Below are positions 15,669 to 32,422 of a DNA stretch of 64,000 nucleotides, one piece after another; within the stretch, counting starts at the first letter, position 1, and each line of letters opens with the position of its first letter. The translations under genes were made by a program, and so were the position numbers. Source of the stretch: Acidovorax sp. GBBC 1281 (GTDB lineage Bacteria; Pseudomonadota; Gammaproteobacteria; Burkholderiales; Burkholderiaceae_C); contig NZ_CP097269.1 of NCBI RefSeq assembly GCF_028473645.1, forward strand, positions 4,110,001-4,174,000, given 5' to 3'. Under the pieces are notes generated by a model that saw only the letters and a list, made by a program, of their open reading frames with translations, searched no databases and had not been told where the DNA came from.

Positions 15669-18600
15669 TAGGTACAGCTCGCCGACCACGCCCGGCGGCA
15701 CCGGCTGCAGCGCGGTATCCAGCACGCGCAGGATGGCCGTCGAGGCGGGCGATCCTATGGGAGGCAGCGTCCGGCCATCGCCGGCATCCACATCGAAGCT
15801 GCTGACCACGTGGGTTTCCGTGGGGCCGTATTGGTTGACCAGCCGGCACCGGGGCATCCGCTGCAGCCACGCCCTCAGTTCCTCGGTCAATTTCAGTTGC
15901 TCGCCGGCCGTGATGATCTGCCGAAGCGCTGGCAGGTTTCTGTCCAGGCGCAGCGCCGCTTCGGCCAACAGTTGGAGCACGGCATAGGGCAGATACACGC
16001 GCTCCACCACCCGCTCGTCCATCAAGGCCAACAGCAAGGAAAAATCCCTTCTCTGGGCGGCGTCCGTTTGGACCAGGGTAGCGCCTGAGCACAGGGTCAC
16101 GACGACCTCCTGGTAGCCCACATCGAAGCAGGGCGAGGCGAACATCAGCGTGCGCGCGGCCCCCGGCATGCGGTCGATCTGCCATGCGGCCAATTGCGAG
16201 AGCACGCCTTGCCGCATCGCAATGCCCTTGGGCCGCCCGGTGGAGCCGGATGTGAACAGGATGTACAGCAGACCGTCCGCATTCAGCGCAACGGTCGGAT
16301 TGCTTCCCGACAGATGCTCCCATGCCACGCGGCGAAGGTCGATGGCGACCAACCCGTCGAAGACACCCGACAGAGCAGCCCCCACGTCCGCGTGGTGGAT
16401 GAAGGCATCGGCCCGGCTGTCTTCGAGCATGACGGCGATTCTGTCGGCCGGGTACTCCAGGTCCAGCGGCACATAGGCGGCGCCCGCCTTGAGGATGGCC
16501 AGCAAAGCCACCACCGAATCGACGCCGCGCTCCAGCGCCACGGCCACGCGACGCTCAGGGCCGATGCCCCTTTCCAGCAACAGATGGGCCAATCGGTTGG
16601 CACGAAAGTTCAACTCGCCGTAGCTGAGGTTTTGCCCCGCGCATTCGATGGCGACCGCCTGCGGCTGCAGCTCTACCTGGTTCTCGATCATCTTCACGAG
16701 AGAGGCAGGGCCGGCGCCGTGCTCACCTGCCCGGCTCCACGCATCGAGCTTGCGAATTTCGGTGGCACCGAGGATGCCGATCTCGGACAGCCGCGCTCCA
16801 GGCGTTTCCACCAACGCCGTCAAGATCTGGTCAAAACTGCACGCCAGGCGTTCGACCATCGGCGCATCGAACAGCTCCTGCGCATAGCTGAACTGAGCGC
16901 TGAGGCGGCCATCCTCCCACTCGACCGTGTCCAGCATGAACTCGAAGATGGTCGCTCTTTCGATGTCCAGGTAGCCCTCGAACCGCAGCCCGGGAAGCTG
17001 CTCCAGCACCTGATGGCCTTTTCTCTGGTGGTTGAACATCACCTGAAACAGGGGACTGACGCTCAGGCTGCGCTGCGGATGCAGCGCCTCCACCAACTGT
17101 TCGAAGGGAAGGTCCTGGTGTTCCTGGGCCTGCGCCACGGCATCCCGGGCCTGCGCCAGCAATTCGGACAGCGTCAACTGGCCATGCAGCTGTCCCCGCA
17201 TCACCTGCGTATTGACGAAAAAGCCCACGATGCCCTGGCTCTCCGCCCTGTGCCGATTGGCGGTGGGCACGCCCACACGGATGTCCTGCAAGCCCGCGTA
17301 GCGGTGAAGCAGCGCCTGAAACCCTGCGAGCAGCACCATAAACAGGCTCATGCCCTGGGCCTGTGCTCTGCGCTGCAGGCCTCGCACCCGGTCTGCGGAC
17401 AGCGTGATGGCGTGCTGAGCTGCCCGGTAGCGGCCATCGGCTCGGCGTGGCCTGCTGGCAGGCAATTGCATCACAGGGTGCTCGTTGCCCAGCCTATCCC
17501 TCCAGTACGCCAACTGCCGCGGCCCTTCGCCGGCTTCCAGCCATCCCTTGTGCCATGCCGCGTAGTCCGCATATTGCAGGCGCAGCGCCGGCAGGGTCAG
17601 GCGCTGCCCCGCAAGGCGCGCTCGGTAACGCTGCGCGAACTCTTCGACAATGATCTGCATGGACCAGCCGTCCGAGACGATGTGGTGCATGACCACCACC
17701 AGCACATGCATGTGCTGTGCCGCGCGGATCAGCGCCAGCCGCAATAGCGGCCCACGGGACAGATTGAAAGGCGTGGCGATGGTGTCGAGTGCCTGCCGCT
17801 GCACGGCAGCATCACGCTGGTCCTCGGGCAGGGCCGAGAAATCAATCAATGGCATCGCGGCCCCAGGCAACTCGGCAGGCGCCTGGACCTGCTGCCACAC
17901 CTGACCCTGCTCATCTGCGCTGAACACCGTGCGCAGTGATTCGTGGCGTGCCACCAGTTCATCGAAGCTCATGCGCAGGGCGTCCAGGTCCAGCTCACCG
18001 GCCAGCTTCAGAGCGCCTGCGATATGGTAGGCACTGCTGTGAGGGTCCAGTTGCCAGAGGAACCACTGGCGCAGTTGGGCGTGCGACGGCACGAGCGGCT
18101 TGTTGCGCAGTTCCGGGGCCAGCACAGGGATCGCTTGGTCATGGTCCTGCACCGGACAGGCCACCGTGGACTGTCCTGCCACTGGAGGTGCCTGCAGCAT
18201 CTCGGCCAATTGCTGCAGGCTGACCTGCTCGAACAATTGCTTGGGCACCAGCTTGAGCCCGTGCTTTCGCGCCTTGGCCACCACCTTGAGGGCCAGGATG
18301 GAGTCTCCGCCGATCTCGAAGAAGTTGTCCCCGCGGCTGACGTGCTCGCGCCCCAGCACCTCCGACCAGACCGCTGCCAGCGTTTGCTCGGTCGGCCCCA
18401 CCGGCGCCTCATGGCCGCCGCACTCGGCCGTCTCTGGCTCCGGCAGGGCATGGCGATCGACCTTGCCATTCATGGTCAACGGGAGGCGCGGCAACACCAC
18501 GATGGCCGCTGGCAGCATGTAGGGCGGCAGGGTGCGCGACAGGGTCTCGCGCAACGCGGCCACATCGATCACCTGCCCTTCCTGCGCAACGGCATAGGCC

Positions 18601-21419
18601 AGCAAGCGTTGCTGACCGTTTTCAGCCTCGCGCACAATGGCTTCGGCACTCGCGACACGGGGCAGCTTTCGCAACGCCTGGGCCACTTCACTGAGCTCGA
18701 CGCGGTAGCCGTGCAGCTTGATCTGGTCGTCGTTCCGGCCCAGGAACTCGATGCTGCCATCCTTGAGTTGCCGCACGCGGTCCCCGGTGCGATACAGGCG
18801 CTGGCCCGCGCACCAGGGGTCCGCCACGAAGCGCTCACAGGTCTGGCCAGGCCTGCCTTCGTAGCCACGTGCCAAACCTGCCCCACCCAGGTACAGCTCG
18901 CCGGCAAGGCCCTGCGGCACGGGGCTCAGCCATTCGTCCAGCACATGGGCGCAGCTGTTGCGCAGCGGCAGGCCCAGCGGCACCGTGCCTGCCTCACGGA
19001 CGGCTGCATCGGCCTCCTGGGTCAGCACCCCGACCGTGGTTTCCGTCGGGCCATAGTGGTTGAGCACTCTGGTAAGGGGGCTCAGGGCGGCGATCTGTGC
19101 ATACAAAGGCCAGCCCGTGGCCTCACCGCCCAGCACCAGGCGATGGCGCGGCAGGACCTGCTCAGGCCGGGCAGCGCTCAGCAGGGCCTGCAAATGGCTG
19201 GGCACGATCTTGAGCACATCGACCTGGTGCGTGTGCATGTAGTCCGCAAAGGCGTCTGGATCGAAAGCGCGCTCAGGGGACATGAGGTGCAGCAGACGCC
19301 CAGAGCACAGCGCGCCGAAAAGCACCGTATGCCCCAGGTCTGCAGCCACCGTCGACACCATGGCCATGCTGGACGCATCGACCGGCAGGTCCAGCCGGGC
19401 CAGCACACCCTGCACATAGTTGGCCAGCGCGCCATGGGTGATCACGACCCCCTTGGGCTGGCCCGTGGAGCCCGAGGTGTAGATGAGGTAAGCGGCCTGG
19501 TCCCGGTGAAGGGTGGCGGTCTCCAACGCATCGGTATCGAGGTCTGCAGGTTCAGAAAGCGCCAGCGGCCATACCGGGATCCCCGGTTGCCATGCAGGAG
19601 GCTGCATGGCCAGCACCAGGCGGGCGCCGCTGTCGCGCAGCTGATAGGCCAGCCGGTCGGCCGGCAGCTCGGGGTCCAGCGGCACATGGACGCAGCCGGC
19701 CTTGAGTACGGCCAGCATACCCAGCACCATTTCCGGCGAGCGCGGTGCCAGCACCCCGACGCGGGTTTCCGGCCCCAGACCTTGCGCGCGCAGTCGTGCC
19801 GCAAGCTGGTTTGCCGCCCTGTCCAATTGCCCGAACGATGCAGTGCGCGATTCGGCACGCACCGCCATGCCCTGGCCCTGGCGGGCCACGGCGGCATCCC
19901 ATAGGGAAAGCACCGTCGTGGCCTGCGGACTTGCGGGCTGCGGCACGGCAACCATCTGCAGGCCCTCGGCCGGGTCAGTCAGCGCAAGGGCCGCCAATGC
20001 CCTGTCGGGCGCCGTCACCACCTGCTGCGCACAACGGGTCAGGCCTTCCGCGAAGACCGCGACCCGCTGCGCATCGAACAGGCCCGTGTCGTAGATGAAA
20101 ACGCCTTCGATGCCTTCGGCCCGGTCGGTGAAATCCAGGCTCAGATCGAAGTGCGCATGGCCTGCGGTCATGGCCTGAATGCGCACGCGCAACCCGGCGA
20201 CGCTGCGCTCGCGCTCCATCGCGTCCTGTTGCGTGCACTTGACCTGGAATAACGGATGCACGCCCGGCTGGCGCTCCGGCACGAGCGCCTCGACCAACAT
20301 GTCAAACGGCAGGTCGGAATGCTGCTGCGCGTCGAGCACAGCATGCCGCACCTGCTCCAGCAGCTCGCCAAAGCCCATCTGTGGCGCGACATCGACCTGC
20401 AGCACCTGGAGGTTGAGCAGATAACCGATCAGCCCATGGGTCTCGGCCTTTCCCCGGTTGGCGATGGGCGTCCCCACGCGGATGCGGCGCTGGCCGCTCA
20501 GGCGGTACAGCAACAGGTCGAGCAATGCCGTCATCACCATGAACAGCGAGGCACCACGCGCTCGCGCCATGGCACGCACCGCATCGGACAATTCAATGGG
20601 CCAGACGAAACGGTGGCGGCCCTCGGCCGCATCCGTTACCGCGCCGCGTACATGGCTCAGGGGCAGTTCCAGCGGCTCATGCACGCTGCCCAGGCGATCG
20701 CGCCAGTAGCGCAGTTGTCGTTCGCGCTCACCGCCGTCCAGGCGCTGGCGTTCCCAGGCCGCGTAGTCGGTGAACTGTATGGGCAGCGGCGCCAGCGCAT
20801 GCGGACGGGCGCCGAGCCTGGCGGCGTAGCACTGCAAAAGCTCGTCCACGAGAATGCGCAACGACCACCCATCCGCCGCAATATGGTGCATGGACAGCGC
20901 CAGCACATGGTGCTGTTCGCCCAGGCGGTACAGGCAGGCGCGCAACGGTACCTCCCGGTCAAGGGCAAAGGGCGTCTGCGCGAAGTCGGCCAACGCGTCC
21001 TCGATCCTGGCCTGCTCCCGCAGATCGACCACTGGCAGTTGCAGCGGCACACTCGCCTGCGGCTGCACGACCTGCAGCGCCTGACCGTCGCCACCGATCG
21101 TGATCAGCGTGCGCAGGATGTCGTGCCGCGCCACCAGGTCACCCAGCGCTGCGCTCAGCGCCGACGCGTCGAGGGGGCCGTCCATTTCCAGACTGCCTGC
21201 CAGGTTGTAGGCCGGGCTCTCGGGCGCAAGCTGCCAGGTCAACCAAAGGCTGCGTTGCGCATGGGAAAGCAGCGCGGGGGTGGCCGGGTCCCGGCGCGGA
21301 ATGTCCTGACCCCCACGTGGCGTTGCGCGACCACCGCCGCGCAGGCGGGCATCGAGTTGGGCGCGCTGCTCGGGGCTGAGCCGGGCGCGCAGGGACTGTA
21401 TATCTTGCGGTGCTGTCAT
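15636..21419 (-). CDS. NRPS C-A-T-C-A, 3' truncated by the IS630-family element
   Basis: Two modules of a siderophore assembly line. C1 (about residues 50-480) has MHHIAADGW. A1 (about 500-1000) has YTSGSTGQPKG and NGKVDRHALPEP; its pocket residues read D-L-T-K-V-G-H-V-G, the aspartate signature. T1 has GGDSILALK. C2 (about 1110-1545) has MHHIVSDGW. A2 starts near 1570 with FTSGSTGRPKG and pocket D-V-Q-Y-I-A-Q-V-V, which I cannot assign. Native sequence ends after GELYL near residue 1917; ten IS-derived residues and a stop follow, so A2 lacks motifs A6-A10 with the catalytic Lys, and any later modules are gone. It starts 7 bases after the PKS stop. Confidence 0.93.
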   Translation of the reverse strand: MTAPQDIQSLRARLSPEQRAQLDARLRGGGRATPRGGQDIPRRDPATPALLSHAQRSLWLTWQLAPESPAYNLAGSLEMDGPLDASALSAALGDLVARHDILRTLITIGGDGQALQVVQPQASVPLQLPVVDLREQARIEDALADFAQTPFALDREVPLRACLYRLGEQHHVLALSMHHIAADGWSLRILVDELLQCYAARLGARPHALAPLPIQFTDYAAWERQRLDGGERERQLRYWRDRLGSVHEPLELPLSHVRGAVTDAAEGRHRFVWPIELSDAVRAMARARGASLFMVMTALLDLLLYRLSGQRRIRVGTPIANRGKAETHGLIGYLLNLQVLQVDVAPQMGFGELLEQVRHAVLDAQQHSDLPFDMLVEALVPERQPGVHPLFQVKCTQQDAMERERSVAGLRVRIQAMTAGHAHFDLSLDFTDRAEGIEGVFIYDTGLFDAQRVAVFAEGLTRCAQQVVTAPDRALAALALTDPAEGLQMVAVPQPASPQATTVLSLWDAAVARQGQGMAVRAESRTASFGQLDRAANQLAARLRAQGLGPETRVGVLAPRSPEMVLGMLAVLKAGCVHVPLDPELPADRLAYQLRDSGARLVLAMQPPAWQPGIPVWPLALSEPADLDTDALETATLHRDQAAYLIYTSGSTGQPKGVVITHGALANYVQGVLARLDLPVDASSMAMVSTVAADLGHTVLFGALCSGRLLHLMSPERAFDPDAFADYMHTHQVDVLKIVPSHLQALLSAARPEQVLPRHRLVLGGEATGWPLYAQIAALSPLTRVLNHYGPTETTVGVLTQEADAAVREAGTVPLGLPLRNSCAHVLDEWLSPVPQGLAGELYLGGAGLARGYEGRPGQTCERFVADPWCAGQRLYRTGDRVRQLKDGSIEFLGRNDDQIKLHGYRVELSEVAQALRKLPRVASAEAIVREAENGQQRLLAYAVAQEGQVIDVAALRETLSRTLPPYMLPAAIVVLPRLPLTMNGKVDRHALPEPETAECGGHEAPVGPTEQTLAAVWSEVLGREHVSRGDNFFEIGGDSILALKVVAKARKHGLKLVPKQLFEQVSLQQLAEMLQAPPVAGQSTVACPVQDHDQAIPVLAPELRNKPLVPSHAQLRQWFLWQLDPHSSAYHIAGALKLAGELDLDALRMSFDELVARHESLRTVFSADEQGQVWQQVQAPAELPGAAMPLIDFSALPEDQRDAAVQRQALDTIATPFNLSRGPLLRLALIRAAQHMHVLVVVMHHIVSDGWSMQIIVEEFAQRYRARLAGQRLTLPALRLQYADYAAWHKGWLEAGEGPRQLAYWRDRLGNEHPVMQLPASRPRRADGRYRAAQHAITLSADRVRGLQRRAQAQGMSLFMVLLAGFQALLHRYAGLQDIRVGVPTANRHRAESQGIVGFFVNTQVMRGQLHGQLTLSELLAQARDAVAQAQEHQDLPFEQLVEALHPQRSLSVSPLFQVMFNHQRKGHQVLEQLPGLRFEGYLDIERATIFEFMLDTVEWEDGRLSAQFSYAQELFDAPMVERLACSFDQILTALVETPGARLSEIGILGATEIRKLDAWSRAGEHGAGPASLVKMIENQVELQPQAVAIECAGQNLSYGELNFRANRLAHLLLERGIGPERRVAVALERGVDSVVALLAILKAGAAYVPLDLEYPADRIAVMLEDSRADAFIHHADVGAALSGVFDGLVAIDLRRVAWEHLSGSNPTVALNADGLLYILFTSGSTGRPKGIAMRQGVLSQLAAWQIDRMPGAARTLMFASPCFDVGYQEVVVTLCSGATLVQTDAAQRRDFSLLLALMDERVVERVYLPYAVLQLLAEAALRLDRNLPALRQIITAGEQLKLTEELRAWLQRMPRCRLVNQYGPTETHVVSSFDVDAGDGRTLPPIGSPASTAILRVLDTALQPVPPGVVGELYLVSCPVNSQAR

Positions 21420-21426
21420 GGCAATC

Positions 21427-24400
21427 TTACGAATAGAGCGGCGAGGCGGTTGTCGGACTGGGCTCGGCTTCGGCGTCCAGAAACTGGATTTCCTCGATCA
21501 ACCGGGTTTCAACGAATTCGGCCAGCCGCCGCACCGTGGGCGTGCGCAGCAAGGCCGCAGGATGGATTTCGACGCCATAGGCCTGGCGCACGCGCGCCAG
21601 CAGTTGGATGGCCATGAGGGAGTCGCCGCCGAGCTCGAACAGGTTGTCCTCGGCGCCCACAGGAGCCACGCCAAGGAACCCGCTCCAGAGCGCGGCCAGC
21701 CCGGTCTCCAGTTCGCCCTCAGGTGCTACGAAGCCGGCCAAACCACCGGGCCGCGCCTGGACGCATGGCGACTCGGCCGCCACTGCCAAGGCCACAGGCA
21801 GTGCCTGAGCCAGCAACGCGGCGAGGTCGGCATGGCGGCGCGCTTCGAGGTCTGTGGTGGATACGCAGACATGGGACCGCACCGGGCTGGCCAGGATGTG
21901 CTCGAACAGGCGCACGCCCTGCTGCGGCCCGATGCCTACGCCCTCGGGCATGGACGTCTCCGCAGCCATGCCCACACCGCGCCACCCGTCCCAGCCCACA
22001 GAAATCAGCGGCCAGCGGGCCCCGCGGCCATGCGCGACGGCCAGGGCATCCAAACAGGCATTCGCAGCCGCGTAGTCGATGCGGCCCAGGCCACCCGCCA
22101 CGGCGGCCAGCGAAGAGCACAGCAGCATGAAGTCCAGCGGCTGCCCGTCCAGGGCCGCCAGCAAGGCCCGCGTTCCCTGGAGCTTGGGTGCGAGCACCTG
22201 CATCACGGCGGGTGCCAGCTTGTCTGCAAGAATGCCTTCGCCAGCCAGACCGGCCGCGTGAATGACGCCATGGATTTCGCCGAACGCGCACCGCACCTGA
22301 GCGAACGCGGCGCGCAATTGGGATTCTTCGGCTACATCGGCTTCCACCAGGCAAAGCTCCGCGCTCAGGCCTTCGATGTCCAGCAATTGCTGCAGCCGGG
22401 CGCGCAGCGCGGGTGCCGTCTGCGCATCCTGCACCAGCGCCTGCCACTGGCTACGCGCAGGCAGCGGCGAGCGGCCCAGCAACACCAGCCTGGCCTGCCA
22501 GTGCTCCGCCAGGTGCCGGGCCAACGCAAGCCCCATGCCGCCCAGGCCACCAGTGATCACATAGCAGCCGCCACGGCGCAGGCGCGGCGCGGGCGTGGAG
22601 GAGGTCTGCATCGCGATTCGCTCGTAGCGCTTGGCCCAGCGGTGTGGGCCGCGCAAGGCCACGCAGGCCTGTGCGGGCTCGCTGAACTCCGCGAGGATGC
22701 GATGCGCCAGCGCAGTGGCTTCACCAGCCGCACACTCCTGCGCAGGCAACACATCCACGATGCGACAGGCCATGCCCGGCAGTTCCTGCGGAATCACGAG
22801 GCAGGGGCCATGAAGCAGGGCTTTGGCAGGCTGCAAGGCCTCGGTGCCTGTCACGTCCTCCAACCCGTCCGTGACCAGCAGCATCTGCAGCCCATCGGCT
22901 GCATGCGCCGCAGGAAGGGAGTCCAACGCCTGGGCCAGGGCCAGTGGGGCCAGCAGGCAGCGCTCGGCAGCCTGTGCGTCATCTAACGCGCCCAGACTCC
23001 AAAGGTGGCAGATGCGTGCCACGGGGCCGACCTCGGCCGCAATCTGCTCCAGTGCGCTCATCCAGTCGCCACGCTCGGCCATGCGCAGCCCATGGTGCCC
23101 AGCGCCCAGACGCTCGTGGCGCAGGCCGGGCTCGATGCGCACCAGCGGGGCGGACTGGGTGACGGACCAGACTTGCGCCAAAGACTCAGCCAGCGCCGAT
23201 CCGGACTCGGCCAGCAGCAGCAAGCAGCCGCCAGCCTGTGCGACCGCGGCTTGGGAGTTAGGCAAGGCGCGTTGCCAGACCGGGGCATACAGCCAGTCGA
23301 GGGGATCGCGGCGGGCCTCCGTCATGGAAGACATCGGAGACGCCGTTGTCTCCTGGCCTCGTCCTGCAGCGGCAACCCAGTGCGATTCACGCTCGAACGG
23401 ATAGCCAGGCAAAGGCACCCGACGCGCACCCTGCGCGCTGCGCAGGAGTGGCGCCTGGGCCGCTTCCAGGCCCGCTGTCCAGAGCTGGGCCAAGCAGCGC
23501 GCTGGCTGGTCGGACTGGAGCTCCTCGCGATTGACTCCGGCCTGCGAGGCCAGCACGGGACGCGCGCCGGCCTGGGGATGGCGCCGGGCCAGGCTGGTGA
23601 GACTTTGGCCGGGGCCGACTTCCAGCAGGATGCGGTCGCTTTTTTCCAGCAGCGTGTCCAGCCCCTGGGCGAAGCGCACCGTGCCACGCAGGTGTCGCAA
23701 CCAATAGCGCGGGTCCTGGGCCTCTTCGTCACCGATCCAGCGGCCGCTGAGATTGGAGACGAAGGGAATGGCGGGCCGGCTGAACGCAACCCGGGCCAGC
23801 TTCTGAGCGAAGGCGTCAAGAGCGGGATCGAGCAGCGAAGAATGGAAGGCGTGTGACACCTGCAACCTGCGCAGCAGCACGCCTGTGCCTGCCAGTGCCT
23901 GCTCGGCTGCCGCAACGGCTTCGGGCCGACCCGAGAGCACGCACAGATCGGCCGCATTGACGGCGGCGAGATCGCAGCCTCGACCCAGCCAGTCCTGCAA
24001 GGCAGACTCGGGCAGGCCGACCGCCAGCATGGCGCCAGGCGACGTGGACTGCAGGATGCGGCCGCGCGCAACGACCAGATCCAGCGCATCGCCGAGCGTG
24101 AAAACCCCCGCAATGCAGGCCGCCACGTATTCGCCAATGCTGTGACCCAGCATGGCCTCGGGCTGCAGGCCCCAGGACATCCACAACCGCGCCATGGCGT
24201 ATTCGACGATGAACAGCGCGGGCTGCGTGGCTTCGGTCCGGGCCAGCGCCCGCGCTGCCTGCTCGTCGGACGCATGCGCCAGCAGCCAGGGCCGCAGGTC
24301 CATGCCGGTCTGTCCCCTCACCGTGTCACAGCAGCGGTCCACGATGTCGCGGAACACGGGCTCCTGCGTGTGCAGGCAGCGCGCCATGCCCGCATGCTGT

Positions 24401-26042
24401 GCACCCTGGCCCGGGAACAGAAAAGCCACGCCGGGCTGCGGCGAAAGCACGCTGCCCTTGAAATGCACCGGGGCCGCCGGACGGCCCAGTACCTCGATGG
24501 CCTGGGGCACGTCCTGAGCCAGCACGGCCAGTCGATGCGCATGGCGCTTGCGGCCCACACGCAGCGTGTGCGCCACATCGGCCAGGGCCAACCCCGGGTG
24601 CTGCTCCAGATGCCGGGCCAGTTGGCTGACCGAAGCCTGCAACGCCTGGGGTGTTCGGGCCGATAGCAGCAGCAATTGAGGGGCCTGTTCGATTGCCCCA
24701 GGTGGAGAGGCTTGCAGCGTTGCGGGGACCTCCTCCAGCACCACATGCGCATTGGTACCGCCCATGCCGAAGGAGCTCACGCCTGCACGCCGGGGAAACG
24801 GGCCGGCAGGCCAATCCTGCGCCTCGGTCTGGACGCGGAAAGGGCTGGTGGCGAAGTCCACGCGCGGATTGGGTGTAGCGAAGTTCAGACTGGGTGGCAG
24901 CGTGCGGTGGCGCAGCGCCATCACGGCCTTGATCAGGCCGGTCACGCCGGCCGCTGCGTCCAGATGACCGACATTGGTCTTGACCGACCCCAGGGCACAG
25001 TAGCCAGGCGCGCGCCCTGTCTTACCAAAGGCTTGGGTCAGGGCTGCGATCTCGATGGGATCGCCCAGCGTCGTGCCCGTGCCATGGGCCTCGATGTAGC
25101 CCACGGAAGCCGCATCGACCCCAGCCATGGCCTGGGCTGCGCGTATGGCCTCGGCCTGACCGTCCACGCTGGGCGCGTTGTAGCCGATCTTGCGTGCGCC
25201 GTCGTTGTTCACGGCACTGCCACGGATCACGGCATGGACGGTATCTTCGTCGCGCAGCGCGTCGTCCAGCCGCTTGAGCACGACCACGCCCGCACCGCTG
25301 CCCAGCATGGTGCCATCGGCGCGCACGTCGAAGGCACGGCAATGGCCGTCCGAGGAAAGGATGGCGCCCGCTTGGTGCAGGTAGCCCGCGCCTTGCAGCA
25401 AGTTGAGCCAGACACCGCCGGCCAGGGCCATGTCGCACTCGAAGCCCAGCAGCGACTGGCAGGCCATGTGCACGGCCACCAGCGAGGTGGAGCAGGCCGT
25501 CTGCACCGTCACTGCCGGGCCGCGCAGGTTGAGCTTGTAGGCCACGCGCGTGCACAGCGCATCGGCCGCATTGCCGTTGAGCAAGGCGATCAGTTCGGCA
25601 ATGCCGCCGCTCCACTGTGCACGCCCAAGCAGATGTCGCATGAGGTAGAGATTGGCGCCCGCACCCGCGAACACGCCGGCCGCCACATCCAGCCGCTCGG
25701 CGTCGTAGCCCGCGTTCTCCAGTGCTTGCCAGGCGCTTTCGAGGAAGATTCGCTGCTGGGGATCGATCTGGCCAGCCTCGCGCGGCGTGTAGCCAAAGAA
25801 GCCGGCATCGAACCAGTCCATGCCCTCGAAAACCACACCGGCCTTCACGCAGGCCGGGTCGTCCAGCAAGGCCTGGTCCGCGCCATGGGCCCGCAACGCT
25901 TCATCGCTGAAAACGGTCACGGATTCGCGGCCTTCGCGGATATTGCGCCAGAGCGCGTCCACACCGTCCGCACCCGGAAACCGCCCGCCCATGCCGATGA
26001 TGGCGACTTCCACGCCACTGTAGCCCGCATCCTGAGCACGCA

Positions 26043-26043
<1 letters not shown>
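21427..26043 (-). CDS. Type I polyketide synthase, KS-AT-KR-ACP
   Basis: A single cis-AT PKS module of about 1538 residues. KS (about 10-430) has Cys in TACSTSLVA and His in EAHGTGTTLGDP and KTNVGHLDAA. AT (about 530-830) has GQGAQHAGMA, GHSIGEYVAA and HAFHSS, the malonyl-CoA signature. KR (about 1130-1330) has NADP motif TGGLGGMG and catalytic LLCSSLAAV/IDYAAANACLDA. ACP has ELGGDSLMAIQ. With no DH or ER it should extend the chain by a beta-hydroxy ketide unit. ATG 26043 shares one base with the upstream stop (TGATG); the product continues to the C-A-T-C-A NRPS. Confidence 0.95.
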
Positions 26044-31412
<5,369 letters not shown>

Positions 31413-31432
31413 GTCAGCTGCCTCCCGGGTTC

Positions 31433-32422
31433 TCAGAAACGATCCAGATTGCTGCGCGGCTCGGCCATGGCGACGATGACCTTGCGCGGTCCCTTGAAGG
31501 GCGAACGCGCATGGGCCACGAGCATGTTGTCCAGCATCAGTACGTCGCCCTGCTCCCAGGGGAAGCTGACGGTCTCGGCGTCGAGTGCGGTGCGCACCTC
31601 GGCAAAGATGTCGTCGCTGATCGTCGATCCGTCGGCAAAGAAGGTGTTGCGCGGCAGGTTCTCGATGCCGTAGATTTCTTCCAGCACCTCGCGCTCTTCG
31701 GGCTCGCGCGCCGAGATGTGGAACAGGTGCGCCTGGTTGAACCACACCATCTCGCCCGTCACGGGATGGCTTTCCATGGCCTGGCAAAGCTGGCGCGTTC
31801 GCAGGCCGTCGTCTTCCTTCCACTCCCAGTCCATGCGCGCATGGCGGCAGAAAGCCTCGACCTCGGCGCGACTTTCGGTGTTGAAGACCTTCTGCCAGGG
31901 CACGTCCATTTCGCCGAAATTGCGCACGTAGAGAATGCCGGGCTTGAACAGCTCTCGGATATGCGCCGGAATGCGCCGGTAGACCGCGCGGCTGTCGGCA
32001 ATCGGCGTCTCTCCGCCCTCGGGCGACGCGGTGACGCAGTGAAACCAGATCTTCATGGGCCACTCGCGCGTATAGGCCTGCTCGTTGTGCAGGGGGATGC
32101 TCTGGTGGGCCGGGTACTCGGTGGAGGTGTAGACGCCCGCGCCGCTGGATGCCTCGACCGCGCTGCGTGGCGTGGAGGCAAATTCGTATTTCAGCAACGG
32201 ATGGCCGAAGGCGGAAGCAAAGCGCTGGAAGGTCTCCACATCGGGCACGGAAAAACCGCGCAACAGCACGCCGCCCGTGGTCAGCAGCGCCTCGCCGATG
32301 TCGCGGCGCAGCGACTGCAGCGCGGCAAGCAGGTCCTGGCCTCGGTGGGCCGGCGTCATGAGCAGAGGAAGAAGAGATCCGGCAGGTGCCTTGCGCTCGA
32401 AGCGCTGAAGGGTTTCGTTCAT
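31433..32422 (-). CDS. TauD/SyrP-like Fe(II)/2-oxoglutarate dioxygenase
   Basis: A 329-residue non-haem iron hydroxylase. The facial triad can be placed as His in SIPLHNEQAYT (HxE variant) and the distal His in MLDNMLVAHARSPFKG, whose Arg binds 2-oxoglutarate. Also visible is TTGGVLLRGF at the N-terminus. SyrP-like members in siderophore clusters beta-hydroxylate Asp bound to an NRPS. Here a downstream A domain carries an aspartate code, so beta-hydroxyaspartate, a photoreactive iron ligand, is the likely product. ATG 32422 overlaps the PPTase stop (ATGA). Confidence 0.92.
   Translation of the reverse strand: MNETLQRFERKAPAGSLLPLLMTPAHRGQDLLAALQSLRRDIGEALLTTGGVLLRGFSVPDVETFQRFASAFGHPLLKYEFASTPRSAVEASSGAGVYTSTEYPAHQSIPLHNEQAYTREWPMKIWFHCVTASPEGGETPIADSRAVYRRIPAHIRELFKPGILYVRNFGEMDVPWQKVFNTESRAEVEAFCRHARMDWEWKEDDGLRTRQLCQAMESHPVTGEMVWFNQAHLFHISAREPEEREVLEEIYGIENLPRNTFFADGSTISDDIFAEVRTALDAETVSFPWEQGDVLMLDNMLVAHARSPFKGPRKVIVAMAEPRSNLDRF

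Noticed and set aside
16194..21617. Long plus-strand frames across the NRPS genes
   Set aside because: They mirror the third-position GC pattern of the minus-strand synthases and contain no recognisable domain.
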